Source of the DNA: Poecilobothrus nobilitatus
Taxonomy: Eukaryota > Arthropoda > Insecta > Diptera > Dolichopodidae
DNA: 64,000 nt
Direction: 5' to 3'
NCBI GenBank assembly: GCA_947095535.1
Contig: OX352774.1
Location: forward strand, 112,595,996 to 112,659,995
Position 1 is the first letter of the stretch, and each line of letters opens with the position of its first letter. Positions 12,615 through 25,626 of this stretch are shown here, piece by piece. Below the pieces are notes generated by a model. It did no database searches. It saw only the letters and a program-made list of their open reading frames with translations, and was not told the origin of the DNA. The position numbers were made by a program, and so were the translations under genes.

Positions 12615-13925
12615 TCTTCTAGTTAAGCATCAAAGTACAACTAACTTTTAGATCTCCACAATTTTTTTGAGATAGAGCCATGAAATTTTAAATGCTGATA
12701 GATATCATAAAAATATTAATTTTATATATATATTAATTTTCCTATAGCCCCACCCGTTAAAGAGCTACAGCCCCATCAAAGTTCGAAAAATCTCTTTATT
12801 TAAATTGTTATAACACAAGCTCTATAAAGTATATCTTCAATCTGAAAATTTCAATCGATAGGTGCTATTATGAGCTTTACAAACATGTATATAATAAATA
12901 TATATTTGTGCTATACGGTGTCTTAATTTACCGTTACGCGAAACTGAATTATTGCAAAATCCTTTAAACCTTCTATCTTCTAAAGTGTTTAAGTTAGTAA
13001 CTTGAAATTTTGGCAGAAGTTACATCTTTGAAAGTCAAGAGTTAGATCTGAAAGAGTCATTTCAGAAATTTTTTTTTGTATCACCCCGCGTTTAGGAGCT
13101 GTAAGGGGTCAAAAACTGAAAATTTCAAACATTATACTCTTATTTCTGTTAACAACTTTTTTTAATAATATAGGGTCACTTTATAATTGACGAAAGTGTT
13201 ACTTGATTTTTTCAAATTTTCTAACAAATTTCTTTAACGAATTTTTTCCATTTTGTTTTACTCGATAATTTGAAATTGTTGAGGATACAATGCGTAGTAC
13301 AAAAAAATGTAAATAAATAAACAACATAACGGTTGCTTGAAGAATTTTTATTTATATGATATTGATATACATACATACTTAATATCAAGTTTATCTACAT
13401 ATCGTATATGTCACTAATGAATGAATGATAAGAGTATAGATGTATATTATATAGCGCCGTATTTATATACATATATGTATTTTATTGTACTTATAAGAAA
13501 TTATTCTATCAATGGATATTTTTAAAGAAATATTGCAATGTATGGCGATATACTTATAACAATATAAATATACTATGTACGCGTTAATATAATATAATAT
13601 TTAAAATTATATTTACTATTTTGTAATTTAATATACATTTACCGCTTAGTATTAAATGGTACTATAGAATATTTGAAAAAGTTTTGGATTGATAATCGTT
13701 ATGTGGAAGGTTAAAATCTGCTTTTGAAGAATTCATAAACATATAGTTTGAATATATGTACAACCCATAGTTCTAGAAATTATAAAATGCACCCAAATTA
13801 TTTTAAAATACTAAAAAATTAAAAAATAATATTATAAGCAGAGTGACAGGCTATGAACATACTAACGGTTCGTACGGATATCTAAGAGTTGACAAAGGCA
13901 ACTGTATTCTTTCTCGTATATTATT
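12615..13925 (-). mobile_element. HINE/DINE-1-like element, right half of the foldback (3' truncated)
   Basis: Reverse-complement match to 10978-12160 over nearly its whole length. It ends at 13925 with the inverted form of the 5' terminus (GGATATCTAAGAGTTGACAA). It lacks the microsatellite and the CGTACGGGTATAA end. It holds a segment around 13320-13620 that the left arm largely lacks but the copy at 61198 retains. Confidence 0.75.
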
Positions 13926-13974
13926 AGTTTAAATATAGCGTGATTTAAAAAAAATGTAAATATTTTGCTCTTGT

Positions 13975-14420
13975 GGAAATAAAGCCATCTGGACCGGTTG
14001 ACTTTTTTATATCTAAATTCTTAAGGGCTTGTAGAATTGCACGAGTCCTAAAGGAAATTTTATCTAAGGAGCAGTCAATTGTTGGAAAAATGCATGATAT
14101 TTTGTGTTGACTGAGGCAGTGATGTGTTGATGGCCACTTTTTAGCAAAACGATTTACTTTTACAATTTCATCGGTTGTTTATCAACCAAAGGAATGTTCT
14201 TCATTCATAACTTATACCATTAAGCCTTTTAGCAAATGTCGAAAACGATGTTCAGTGGGAAGATGCAAAAGATGCAGATGCAGTTGGAAGATGCAAAAGT
14301 TACCTTCTCAACCATCCTGTTATGAAACTTCAGCTTGTTGATAACTCCTCTACAGTTACAGTTTTTGACCATAATATATTTGGTCCTATTAACCTGAGTT
14401 CTATCACTGGGATTTCAAAT
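13975..14420 (-). mobile_element. Decayed non-LTR retrotransposon, start of reverse transcriptase
   Basis: On the minus strand, 13975-14088 gives FPTIDCSLDKISF, RTRAILQALKNLDIKKS and TGPDGFIS. This is the well-known segment just before RT motif 1 of jockey/I-type non-LTR elements (ALxxLDxxKSxGPDGIP). Upstream, NRFAKKWPS is consistent with the preceding linker. The rest, to about 14420, is too frameshifted to read with confidence. Confidence 0.7.
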
Positions 14421-15589
14421 CGCATACTTAGTGGTCTTTATTTTTTTTTGTAAAAACATGGATTTTTTCATTAAAAATTCTTTTTACTATAGATTATTTT
14501 TAAGTGTTATTATAATATAATAACACTTAGAAACAATAATAACAATAAGAAACTTAACTAGAGAAATTAAATTAAATGTTTGTTATGACTTTTAAATGTT
14601 GAATTATTTCTTATTACCAGTTTCTCCTTCAGTTTTGCTACCACTATCAATAATGAAATAACTGATGCATTCATTAATTCATTTAAAAATTATTGTTTGT
14701 TTTTCAATTTTCTTTTTAATAGCATTAATTTAGTTTAGCACCATATAATAATAAATTTTGAAAAATTATTGCATTTTAATGGGAGAACGCAAAGAGAACA
14801 ATATAATAAGTGTAATGAACTTTACTACAACTTTGCGACTTTTCATTAAAAAATTATATTTTTAAGAGAGAAAATGTAAAGTGGTTGAAATATTATTCCT
14901 GTTAAAAGAAAAATTAATAACGACGTAAAAGAAAGTGACTACAAGGATTTAAAAAAAATTAGATTTTCTAATAATAGCAAAAAAATGTTAAGTCTTTTTA
15001 AGTCTTTTAAGTCATTTTAGACCTGTTAATATTAACATAGTCAGAATGTCATAGTCTTAGTTAATAGAAACATTTAAGAAATGTAGTCTTATGAAACACA
15101 ACAATTGCTTTAGTTATTTTTTTATTATATTTGTAGACAAATTGTCCGAAATAATGTTCTGAGTATACCAACTTTAAAAACTGTAAATTATTTCAAAAAA
15201 CGTTTACTCCTATTTAATTAAACGTCTACTCCTTTAGACAAACTACCATTTCAAAATAGTGCTTTAAAGCTTTTATAATTGAAAACCTATATCATCCTTA
15301 AAATGCCAAGTGTTTTAAAAGGATTATAATAAAGGAAAAGAAGTGTCAAGTGATAAAGAAATAAAAATATTTGATCAAGCTTTTTAATCTATGTAATTTT
15401 TAGTTTAAAAATCAAAAATAAATGTGTTCGTTTTTCCTTTCCTATTAAAATTATAAATACTTAATTTAGTAATAAAATAATTACGCATTACCCGTACCCG
15501 TACCTACCTATACGACTTATACCTAATAGCTAATAATATAGAATATATTCCTAGTAACAATATAGTTCTAAAATAACATATTTTAGCAT
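14421..15589. other. AT-rich non-coding DNA
   Basis: Nothing recognised. Confidence 0.6.
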
Positions 15590-16110
15590 GTTCGTCAAAA
15601 GTATCTAATTATTAGGACATTACCAAAAAATTTAGAAAAAAAATGTGGCTATTAGTTTCACTCTGTTTGTCCGTCCGTCTGTCCGTCTGTTTAAGAAACT
15701 TCTCCACCGTTAAAGATAGAGGAATGAAATTAATTTTAACTATGGGTAGTTCTCATAAAAAATTAATGTTGTAGAACAACTTTTTCATGTAACCCCATCT
15801 TCACAGAGGTGCAACCCCTTTTTTTTATCTTTAAATTAGTATAAGTTTTTTCAGAAAATATTGTTGTATTAAGACATAAAAATTAAAGCTTCATCAGTAA
15901 CATATTTTTACGTGGGTAACGGTTTTCTTAAAACAAAAAGGCAATTTTTTTCAATTTGTTCAATTTTCAACCTTCCCATTGTGTTTAGAAGAAGTAATGC
16001 AGAAAAAATGTTATCTAATCTGTAGTCCGTTATGCTTTGAAATTAAATTTCCCATAAAATTTTCTGGAATTTGAATATTTAAATTAGCCCCTTTAAGTTA
16101 GTCGAGATTC
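15590..16110 (-). repeat. Family A repeat, minus orientation, partial
   Basis: Begins near a GTCCGTCCGTCTGTCCGTCT microsatellite (15669-15690), followed by AACTTCTCCACCGTTAAAGA and TTGTAGAACAACTTTTTCAT, the inverted forms of phrases near the 3' end of the copy at 62505-63825. Confidence 0.75.
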
Positions 16111-16407
16111 GTTGGTGATTCTATTCACAGATTTTAGTAAAATTCCGAAAAGATTCAAAATAATATTTAAAAAATAAATGAAATTAAAGAAAATTTATTC
16201 TAATTTCAATGTAACCTACTTATTTAAATACTATTTTATAACAAATTCTTAGGTATGTACTTACCTTGAGTTCTGACAGGTAGATAGTTATTATAAATTA
16301 ATTATTCTGAAATTGTTTATCAACGTTTTAAATCAAAAAGCTTTCTGTATAACTTATGAGAATAGTAATAGATTTTTTTTCTAAAAAAATATACCTACAT
16401 AAATTTA

Positions 16408-17475
16408 AAACAAGTAAAAGTAACAGTAAGTCGATGCAACCGACTAATTTATACCCTACACCTAAAAAATTTAAATTAAACTAAAAATATATAAGTTATT
16501 TTAGTTAGGTATTTATTATACCTAAGCTAAAAAAATAAATGCTTTTACAACCTCTGTACACAATTTCAGATTTCTATCTTTATTAAATTCGAAAATATGC
16601 TTGTTAGGTTTTGGGGAGTGTGTGAAGGCACGCGGACCACCACCCCAATTCATCCCAAATTTTAGAGACATCATCAGAACAGGGTAGAACACTCTTATAT
16701 CAAATTTCAAGTTTTTATATTTATTAATTTCGAAGATATGCTTGTTTGGTCTTGAGAGTTGTGTGGCAGATACCCGAACAACCATTTCAAGTCATCTGAA
16801 ATTTTAGGCAAATCAGGGATTCAGGAAACAACACCCTCGTATCAAATTTTCAGTTTCTATCTTTATTAATTTCGAAGATATGCTTGTTTGGTTTTGAGAG
16901 TTGTGTGGCAGATACCCGAACAACCATTCCAATTCATCTCAAGTTTTAGGGAAATCAGGGATTCGGGAAACAGCACTCTCGTATCAAATTTGAAGTTTCT
17001 ATCTTTATTAATTTCGAAGATATGCTTGTTCGGTTTTGGGAGTTGTGTGGGAGGTATCAAAATAACCACTCCAATTCATCTCCAATTTTAGGGATATTAA
17101 GGATTTAGGAAAACACATCCTCGAACAAAATTTTAAGTTTCTATATCTTTATTAATTTCGAAGACATGTGTATTCGGTTTTTGGAGTTGTATGGGAGGTA
17201 CCCGAACCCATGGTCCAATTTTGCCCATTTACAATCCCCGCCTTATTTTAGTCATTGTTAACCTACAGTATAAATTTCATCAAGATAGCATCATTATTTT
17301 TTGAGTTATCGTGCCTATGGACGGACGGACGGACGGACATCGCTAAATCGACTCAGGAGATGATGCTGATTCAGAATATAATATATACATGTCCATATCT
17401 AACTCGCTTTCTTTTGGTGGTTACAAACACCATACCAAAGTTAATATACCCTATACTTTAAGTGTCGGGTATAAA
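16408..17475 (+). mobile_element. HINE element with about 5 tandem units of 140-145 bp
   Basis: The 5' end has AACAAGTAAAAGTAACAGTA, a small AGTCG..CGACT stem and TTATACCCTACACC. The 3' side has a (GGAC)n microsatellite (17320-17338), CATCGCTAAATCGACTCAGG, GGTGGTTACAAACACCATAC and GTGTCGGGTATAAAAA. The 5' and 3' motifs form subterminal inverted repeats. It is a copy of the element at 56612-58836 in the opposite orientation. Confidence 0.75.
16559..17220 (+). repeat. Minisatellite array, about 5 units of 140-145 bp
   Basis: Units start at about 16559, 16700, 16840, 16981 and 17125 and share TTTCTATCTTTATTAATTTC, GAAGATATGCTTGTTTGG and GAGTTGTGTGGCAGATACCC. The open frames across this region are by-products of the repeat, not genes. 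Confidence 0.85.
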
Positions 17476-20400
17476 AATAAAAGGGTATAATCAGCCTCCT
17501 AGTGTGTTGTTCTTCCAACTTATGTTTTTTTTTCCAAAATTTTAATGAAAAAAATTCCAAAAAGTAATAATTTAAAATATGCTTGTTTCATGCTGAAATT
17601 GATGCTTTTTCTTCTTTTTGGGGACGTTTCTTCTTTTCGAGTTCGGGGACGTCGCATCATAACAACAACTCTGTTTGCACTTAAATTTATTGAGATTTTA
17701 TTCAAAAATTTATATTTCGGACATTCAGTTCAACATGAATTTGTAATTTTTGTTTCAAATTTATAAATGAACAACATACACTTCATCCAGACAAACTGTG
17801 TGTCTGCCCTTATTTCTATATTGATTTATTTTTTTGAACAAAATCAAAACAATTTTATTGTTTCAATATTAAAATATTATCGGTTATCTGAACTATAACT
17901 AAAATAAGAAACCTCAAACAATAATGGCCTTTAATTGCTGCTTCCAATCATTTTTTAACAGCTGTCAAATACATTGTACTTACAATTTTGGAAAAACCCT
18001 TTTTCATAAACAGTTTCGTCAATTTTTTTTTTGTTTTTTAATATGAATTTATTTTTTACTTATAACTTTAGCAAATTCTTATATGTTTATAAACTAATGC
18101 CCTCCGTTAGAGATCCTACTCTATATAAAAATTTTTGTTGTTTTTAATTTTTTGCTTTTATAATCCATTATAATCTTCTCTATAATATTATATATACAGA
18201 AGCCTCTTCCTTTATATACTACTATTGAAGGCACCACAAATTACGTTCTATATTTTTCTGTCTTTCGGTACTGATTTGTTAAATTTTTGAGGTATTATAT
18301 TTGCTAGTATTTGCCTACTCAGTCTGTCTGCTGATATTCTAGTATATGTCGTCCTTCGTGGTGATGGTGATAGAACAGTTGATCTTTTTCAGTATTTTGC
18401 AAACAAATAAATAAACCTTTCTGAACGGATAATTAATCCCCTTTCCATAGCATTCTACAGGACATTGCAATAAACTGTGTTTGTAATTGTCTTGCTGTTG
18501 TAGATATAAGTCCTGCTTGAGAATTTTCTTATAATAGATATTATGAAATTATTAATTCTTTTAAATTAAGCTTTATTATAAATAATTTTATTTGATGTAA
18601 TATAATGGAGATGATGAGTTTCGGGTTTTCGCTCCTCATCTAAACATATTCTTATGCATTTTCGTTCAAAACGCCATAGTTTCTCCTTAAGAAATAAACC
18701 TATATTGCAACCATACCGTGCAACCATAACTCATAACAGATCTTGTAATCGTTTGATAATTTTAACCCTATATTATACTTGAATAAAATAATTTTTTAGC
18801 TATAAAATAATATATCTTGTTGGCTTTCCTAATTTGATTTTCAGTGAGCTGTATAAATTTCATATTATGTTTTAATGCAATTCATTAAACTTTAACTCAT
18901 TTTGTTCATCGCAAACTCTCTCCAGTTTCGTTTTATAAAAAAAGGGCAGTTTCCAAGACATTTCGAAACAGTATTAATTCATACTTTACTTACTAAAATT
19001 GATTCTTAGTTTCCAAGAATTATAGAATATAACTCGCCACTGTTGTAAACAGACCATTTAGACTGTTTTCTATGATCCCAAAGTCCTTGTTTCACACATA
19101 AATTGTCAAATCGTCCGCAAAGTATATATCATAGTTACTGGGATCCTGGCTGTAAAGTTTTATTAATAGTTTGTTTATATAAATTCAAAATAGAATTGAC
19201 TGAGTTGACTATACCTTGTTGTTGGTCATACCTTTTTGTCTATAAAAATAAAAAAAAAACAAAAAAAATTAAATACACTTTCATATTATGTTTCTCTTTT
19301 AATATACAAGCTTTTAACATAAATTTTTTTAAAAGGTTGCCATACCTAGTTAAAATTGGAAATATTTTAATAAAAATAAAACAATTTTTTTTTTTTAATT
19401 TATTTTCGAATTTTATTTTTGTTTTTCAGTAAAATTTTTTTTTTATTTTTCTTTTCTAACTTTTGTTAAAGTTAAGTTTTCTTTCATTTTTACTTACATT
19501 AAAGTTTTTTTTTTTTTATTTTATTTTATATTTTTTTTTTTTAACAAACAAATTAAATATTAATTTTCTCTCTGTTTTCGTCATAATAATTAATATTATA
19601 AATAGATTTTTTTTATTCTTTTTCACATTTAAAATTTAGTTATTTTTATTTTAGATAATTAAAATAATATAAGTTTTTTTTTGTTTTAATATTTGATAAT
19701 ATTATTTGATTTTGAACTCAGTTTTGATTTTTACAATATTTTATACTTTAATTAATAATGTTATATACTTATTTGAGTTGTAGTCTTTAGAGTTTTTAAC
19801 AATTTAAAAATTTTCTTTTTAAAATCATAAAAGGTTTAATATGTAATTAAAAAAAAAAAAAAATTATACATTATAAATTTTATGGCTTCGTGAATTTGGG
19901 GTAATAATTTGTTTAAAATTGAGGCCCCCAAATTAAAATTAAATCCCAAAAAAGAATTTTGAAAAAAGATCATATATTGTACAAAATATATATTAGACCC
20001 ATATTGTAAAAAATGAATTAGTATTGGTTCCCCAAAAATAATATTTTGTGTATAACAATAATAATATACAGTAAAAAACAATTTATTAGGTAATAAGAAA
20101 AGTTTTTAACAATTTTAAACACATTAAAGAGTAGTAAAAAAATATTACATTTTCCATCCTTTTCAATTTGCTTTTTCCAGAAGGTTTAGAAAAATTCTGG
20201 AAAAAGTGTCAAACCCTGATTTTCTAAACTTGAAGTCGGTTTTTTCTTATTATAACATTATAATGCATAAAAACATGTTTTTTTTAAAACAAAACAAGTT
20301 TTTTTTATGAAAGTAAAAATTTAATTGAACATTAGTTTTAACAATTTTTCAATAAATAAAAATAAAATCCCAAAAAAGAATTTTGAAAAAAGATAAATAT

Positions 20401-20994
20401 ACCCATATTGTTAATATTCCCGAAAATATTAATTGTCATACAAAATATAATGTTGAGACCATTTTTCATTTTATTTATATAGGGATAATTCACGGAACCA
20501 AATTTTACGATGCAAGAAAAAAGTAACAACAGATTACATAGACATGCTTTAAAATATTCACAATTTAGGAATTTTTAAATGTAGGTACAAAGATTTTTGG
20601 AAAGATTAACCTTGTTGAAACGATGGAAACGATTAGTTTAAAGAGGTATTGAAATTTTCAGTAGACCGTTTAAAGCAACATTTGCTGATATATTAAGAAA
20701 CTTGTACCAAAAGCAGAGTTGATCTACAGAAAAGCAGTTTCCAGTATAGTAAAGTTGATTTAGACAGAAAGATTAAAGAAAGAATGATAACCCCTTTCTA
20801 TTATTTCTGTAAAACAAGTTTTTATGCAGAACATATGGTTATGTTTTTGAATAAGTCTTATAATTGTTTTAAATAATATGGTGTGTCATAAAAATAACGA
20901 ACAGTTAGCATTTACATAACTCGAAATTAAGGTAATGCTGATTAAACTTAAAATACATAATATATTCGAACAGAATGCAACATCAGCATATAAA
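17476..20994. other. AT-rich, T-rich non-coding DNA
   Basis: No gene recognised. Long T runs dominate 19200-19800. A 30-bp exact direct repeat, AAATCCCAAAAAAGAATTTT and ten further bases, occurs at 19941 and again at 20365. Positions 18180-18540 look less simple but gave no recognisable protein on either strand. Confidence 0.6.
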
Positions 20995-21835
20995 ACCAAG
21001 TAATGTAAAAAACCAAGGGTTTCCAAGAAGCACATTTCCAAAATTAAAAAATATTCCATAATAAGAGTAGAATAAAGAGTAGATATATTGAAAAATATAT
21101 TTATAATAATGTAAATTACGTATTTTATTAATACAAATTATGAATAATAATGAAAACAATAAGAAAAAATTGAAAAAAATCAAATCATACTTTCGTCAAT
21201 TATAAGATAACCATATATTATTAAGAAAAATTATTAAAACAAACGAAAATATAATGTTGGAGCTTTAACTTTTGTATATTACTTCAAAAAAATTTTAATA
21301 GCTATCCAAGTCACAGGTATTTAAAAATGGAGAATTTTCAGTTTTTGACCCCTTAAAGCTCCTAAACGAGGAGCGACACAAACATGACTCATATGACTCA
21401 TATTTATTTGAAAAGATCTAACTCCTCTCAAAATTTTGAGCTTCTAAGTTAAACCTTTAAAATATTATCATTAGATGAAAGATAGAAGGGGTCCAAATTT
21501 TTACAAATATTGTATATAAATATATTATAAAACCAGGTATCGTTTGTCGTTTTCAGATTGAAAATATACCTTATAGAACCTATGTTATAACAATTTAAAG
21601 ATAGGGCTTTTTCGAACTTTGTAGGGTTGTAGTTCCGTAACGGGTGCGGCTACAGAAAAAAGTTGTTCCACAAAATTAGTTTTTTGGCGATGCCTATCTA
21701 TAGTTAAAATTTTATTGCTGTATTTTAAACGTTGTAGAAGTTTTGTAAACACCCAGACGGACGGACAGAATATGGACAGAGTTAAATTAATAAGCACATT
21801 TTAAAAATTTTTCTTTTCAAAATGTGCTAAAAAAC
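20995..21835 (+). repeat. Short family A-type element with 3' hairpin
   Basis: The 5' end has CCAAGGGTTTCC and AGCACATTTCCAAAA. The 3' end has CAGACGGACGGACAGA and then an AGCACATTTT..AAAATGTGCT stem-loop (21794-21830). About 840 bp; matches 48335-49205 in reverse. Confidence 0.75.
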
Positions 21836-22889
21836 AATTTAGAAAAATTGGACATACAATTTTTAAAATTTTCCATAATTTTATAAAAAAAATAAGTTAA
21901 TCTTTTCTGATCCGTATAAAGTCGACAAAAAAATTTTTTTTCCTTTTAATAAGAAACAATAATTTAATTTTATTTTAATTTTCATATTTTATATTTAAAA
22001 CTTTAATTCTTTTTAATTAATTCTTTATATCTTTTATATAATTCTTTTATTATGTTGTTGTTGTTGTAGTTTTTTTTTCAATTACATATTTTATTCAATT
22101 TGATTATTATTTTTTTTTTACTCTATTTTCACTTAAACTTTATTTTTACAATTTTTTATATTTTTATATAAACGTTTTTCTTTATTATTATATAATTTTA
22201 TAATTCTATATTATATCATTATGTTTATATTATATAATATGAAATAAAAAATTAAATTTAATAGAATTATTTTTAATTTTATTAAATTTTTATTTATTTA
22301 TTTATTATAACTACAACTTAACGAATATTATTTATATTAATTTTTATTAATAATAAATTTTTTTTTCTTAACTATTAGTTAATAATAAATTACAATTATA
22401 AATTTAATATATAATAATATATACATATATTATATTGTACATTACAATATTTTATTTAATTTTTGTAATACCCTATGCTAATATAAAAATGAAAATAGAT
22501 TTCATATTATTAGGTAGTCAATCGAGAAATGAGTAAAAATAATATAATATTAAATAATATGTAAAAATACATTTTGTATAGAGTCAAAATCGCCATCTTC
22601 GAAAAATATATCAGAAACCCTTATACTCATTAATGTTATTACACGAAATTTAGGCAGCCTCGGAGGCTTGTAATGTGAAGCTTGTTATACCTAAGATATA
22701 AAAAAATTTTATAAATTAATAGTATTTAACCTTAATGTTCCTACGTCCTGAATAGGATATTCGAAGAAGAAGAAGAACCAATAATGGACTTAGTAGCCGA
22801 TGATTTTTTTTTACCATTGCATAATAATCATCACATAATATTATTTATTTATTTATTTATGTTTTAGTCGATATATTTTATGGACTATT
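21836..22889. other. AT-rich non-coding DNA
   Basis: Very A/T-rich, with nothing recognised beyond a GAAGAAGAAGAAG run near 22764. Confidence 0.6.
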
Positions 22890-22984
22890 TGTTTTTTTTT
22901 TTTTTTTGAATGTATTTCTCTATCACATAAATATGGACAGGAAATTACACAGCCTTTCCTGTTCAGGTGTGGCTGTATATGTGT
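22890..22984 (-). mobile_element. tRNA-type SINE, 3' body only
   Basis: A poly-T run (the poly-A tail of the minus strand) is followed by TGTATTTCTCTATCACATAA and CCTTTCCTGTTCAGGTGTGG, the SINE body seen at 27699-27894. The tRNA-like head is absent and the sequence runs directly into the opposite-strand copy. Confidence 0.8.
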
Positions 22985-23150
22985 CCTAATGGGAAAGAGC
23001 GTATGAAATACGTTGTAAACACCGAGGGAGTGTGATTTCGATTGCCACACACGTCGTAATAATAATTTCCCCTTACGGCATTTACAGCCCATGTCTGAAA
23101 AGGAAAGGTTGGGTAATTTTCTTGTCACATTTATGTTGCATGGGAATATA
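22985..23150 (+). mobile_element. tRNA-type SINE, 5' truncated, plus orientation
   Basis: Starts inside the A-box region (CCTAATGGGAAAGAGCG), keeps a decayed B box (ATTTCGATTGCC) and the body through TTTATGTTGCATGGG. It abuts the minus-strand piece head to head. A 120-aa open frame across this pair is not a gene. Confidence 0.8.
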
Positions 23151-23159
23151 CTAAAAAAA

Positions 23160-24359
23160 ACCATGTTTATATTCATAGCAATGCAGCAGATTTTATAATA
23201 TTGTTTATTATTCAAAAGCTTTATATTGCATTATATGTTAATAAAATGCCTTCCAAATATTATCATTAATTTAAATTATATAGGATAAGGTTTGAAGTTA
23301 ACCATTCTTGAACTTTTATTTTATGTGGAATTTTTACTCAAATTTATTCAGCGATTTTAAATAATTGTGGCAGCTATGTTATAATTTAAAAGCTAACGTT
23401 TATTTATAACACATTTGTTTTGTTTTAAAGCGATAGAAACATTTCTATAGAAAAAAATAGTTAAGGTAACATAAAAACTATAATATTATGTAAAATAATT
23501 AGAAAGTGTTGTAAACAAATATCAAATCAGACTATCAAAAATTTAATTCAATCGGATCCGAAAAAATTTTAATCAACAATGGTAAGTTGAATCAAATGTC
23601 TTGTGCGTGGCTTATTTAAAATTTTTTTTTTTTTAATTTTAGAATTTTATTTCACTGTAGTCAAAATCAAAACTACAAATAACTATTGCATAATTATCCA
23701 AGACAGTTCAATATTATTTTCAATTCTTATTCTAAATCGTGTAAAAAAAGTTGCTTACAAAAATTATGTCTAAGGGGATATTTAATTATATGTTTTATGT
23801 TTAACCATAAAAGGGGAAAACTTGCTTCTAAAATATACATATCTTAAATCAAAGTTGCCTCATTTGTAGTTAAGTGTCCCAAATGACGAAACAAGTTCCT
23901 CAAGAATAAAATTTTTTTAATTGTAGTAATACGTAAACCAACATTAAGTCCTTATATGTGTTCAAGTTGAGCAACTTTGAAGGCAACTTCTTTGTGAAAT
24001 ATCACATACTTATTTGTTCGCATGTCATTTTTTAATTGGGAGATTTATTAAAAATGTTTAAAATAATGTTAAATTTTAAGTTTTAAAAATAGTCAAAGTT
24101 TTTGGCAACAATATAAATTCATATAATATGGTAGTATTAAATAAATATAATATATATATTATTAAACTAATTATAATATTAAAAATAATAATATAACTAT
24201 TAAAAATGCTTGTGCAAAATAATACCTATTGGCAATAGTTTTTTTTTTAAATTTTAATTTTTAATACCTAAATAAATTTTTATTAATACCTAATTAATTT
24301 TAAAATATTAGATAAACTATAGCTACTTTGATCCATATTTGCAAAAAAAAAATTTTTAA
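23160..24359. other. AT-rich non-coding DNA
   Basis: Nothing recognised. Confidence 0.6.
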
Positions 24360-24736
24360 CAGTCCAACCTAAATTAGAGCGTACGGCGTACGGCGTGTGT
24401 CAAAATTAGCTCATGATAATACAATTCATATAAAGGTGTCTGAAATACGCCACGCTGATACGCCACGCCGTATATTGCAATTTTCAATTTCGACAAGCGT
24501 ATTTTTGTTGTCATAACATTTTCTTGTTTATTTATGTTCAATAACAATAAAAAAAAAATGTTCTCAGTTTCAAAAAACATTTTTATTCTTTGTTTCTAAA
24601 AAATAGCTTAGCAATAAATGACAGCAATTTTTGTTAAATGACATAAACGCGGCGTGTTAATTGCGAGTCAAGAAAGCGTATAGACTATTGACGTATTACA
24701 TGTCGTAAGCCGTACGCTCTAGTTTAGTTTGGACTG
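24360..24736. mobile_element. MITE of 377 bp with GC-rich terminal inverted repeats and TAA duplication
   Basis: Both ends begin CAGTCCAA and contain TAGAGCGTACGGC, about 28 bp matching with two mismatches and weaker similarity beyond. TAA flanks each side (24357-24359 and 24737-24739). A 3-bp TAA target is typical of PIF/Harbinger elements; the superfamily is inferred from that alone. No protein of its own. Confidence 0.8.
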
Positions 24737-24739
24737 TAA

Positions 24740-25626
24740 AGTTATTAAATTTCAAAATTATTCACATTTAACTTTAAAATAATATTTTAATTTTTCTGTT
24801 TCAAATAAAGTTGCTGTTAGTGTTGCCATTCCATATTTGCGGTATTAGCCACAAGCATGCTTAAAATTACTCAATTTCATCCACATTTACCCAATATTTT
24901 TTAAGCATTTTGAAAAAATTTTTTTAGATAACAATGACTTTAAAGATCAACAAAAAAAATGCTATTCATACCAAAAATATTAAGTACATACAAAACAAAA
25001 AAAAACAGCATTTTCGGCCTATTAAAATTAAAAATAAAAAATAATATGTAAAAAAAATATTTTTTTAAAATATGCTTTTATCAAATCCGAATTCGTAGAA
25101 GTAGAAAATAAAATTGATTGTAGAACTTGAGCATCTTCAAGTGTTATAATATAAAAGTAAATTGCTGCAAGAAGGTTAACTGAAATCTGGAAAATTTGGC
25201 GTTCGTGGTTCTTTTTTGTTCCAGTTTGGGATGACAAACAACACTTATAAATGTTGGAACTGAAGGAAATGAAGGAATACAACACATACATTTTGCGAAC
25301 AGATTACGAATATAATAAAAAGTGTGACAGAATGACAAATAAATAAATAAATAAATCGACACCGACGAGTTAATATAAAAGTATATAATATAAAAACAAA
25401 GAATTTGCCCCAAAATCGACAGATTAATTGCTAATATTTATAATGATATTTGATTTTAATGCAAAAATACGATTCTTAGATTCTTTTGTTATAAAATATA
25501 GTTCATTCCAAACTTTTGAATGCAGTAACTTCTTTTCAGGTTCAAATTTAACATAGCCCATCTTTGGGTCAATAAAAGTTAAGCAACTTCTAGATGTGCT
25601 AGAGACTATAGCTGCAAAAGACATTT
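24740..25626. other. AT-rich non-coding DNA
   Basis: Nothing recognised; open frames of 66-89 aa here have no family features. Confidence 0.6.

Noticed and set aside
16522..17091. Open frames of 67-87 aa with recurring PNKHIFEINK-type phrases
   Set aside because: Translation of the 140-145 bp minisatellite array.
16559..17220. Regularly spaced repeats considered as a CRISPR-like array
   Set aside because: Units of about 140 bp are contiguous and similar throughout, without unique spacers, and the DNA is animal.
18180..18540. Possible transposable-element coding remnant
   Set aside because: Translations on both strands gave fragments without any motif I could name.
19103..19432. Plus-strand open frame of 109 aa
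   Set aside because: Mostly Lys, Phe and Ile from A/T runs; no family feature and no plausible neighbours.
22853..23215. Minus-strand open frame of 120 aa
   Set aside because: It lies across the two head-to-head SINE pieces and the poly-T run; not a protein gene.
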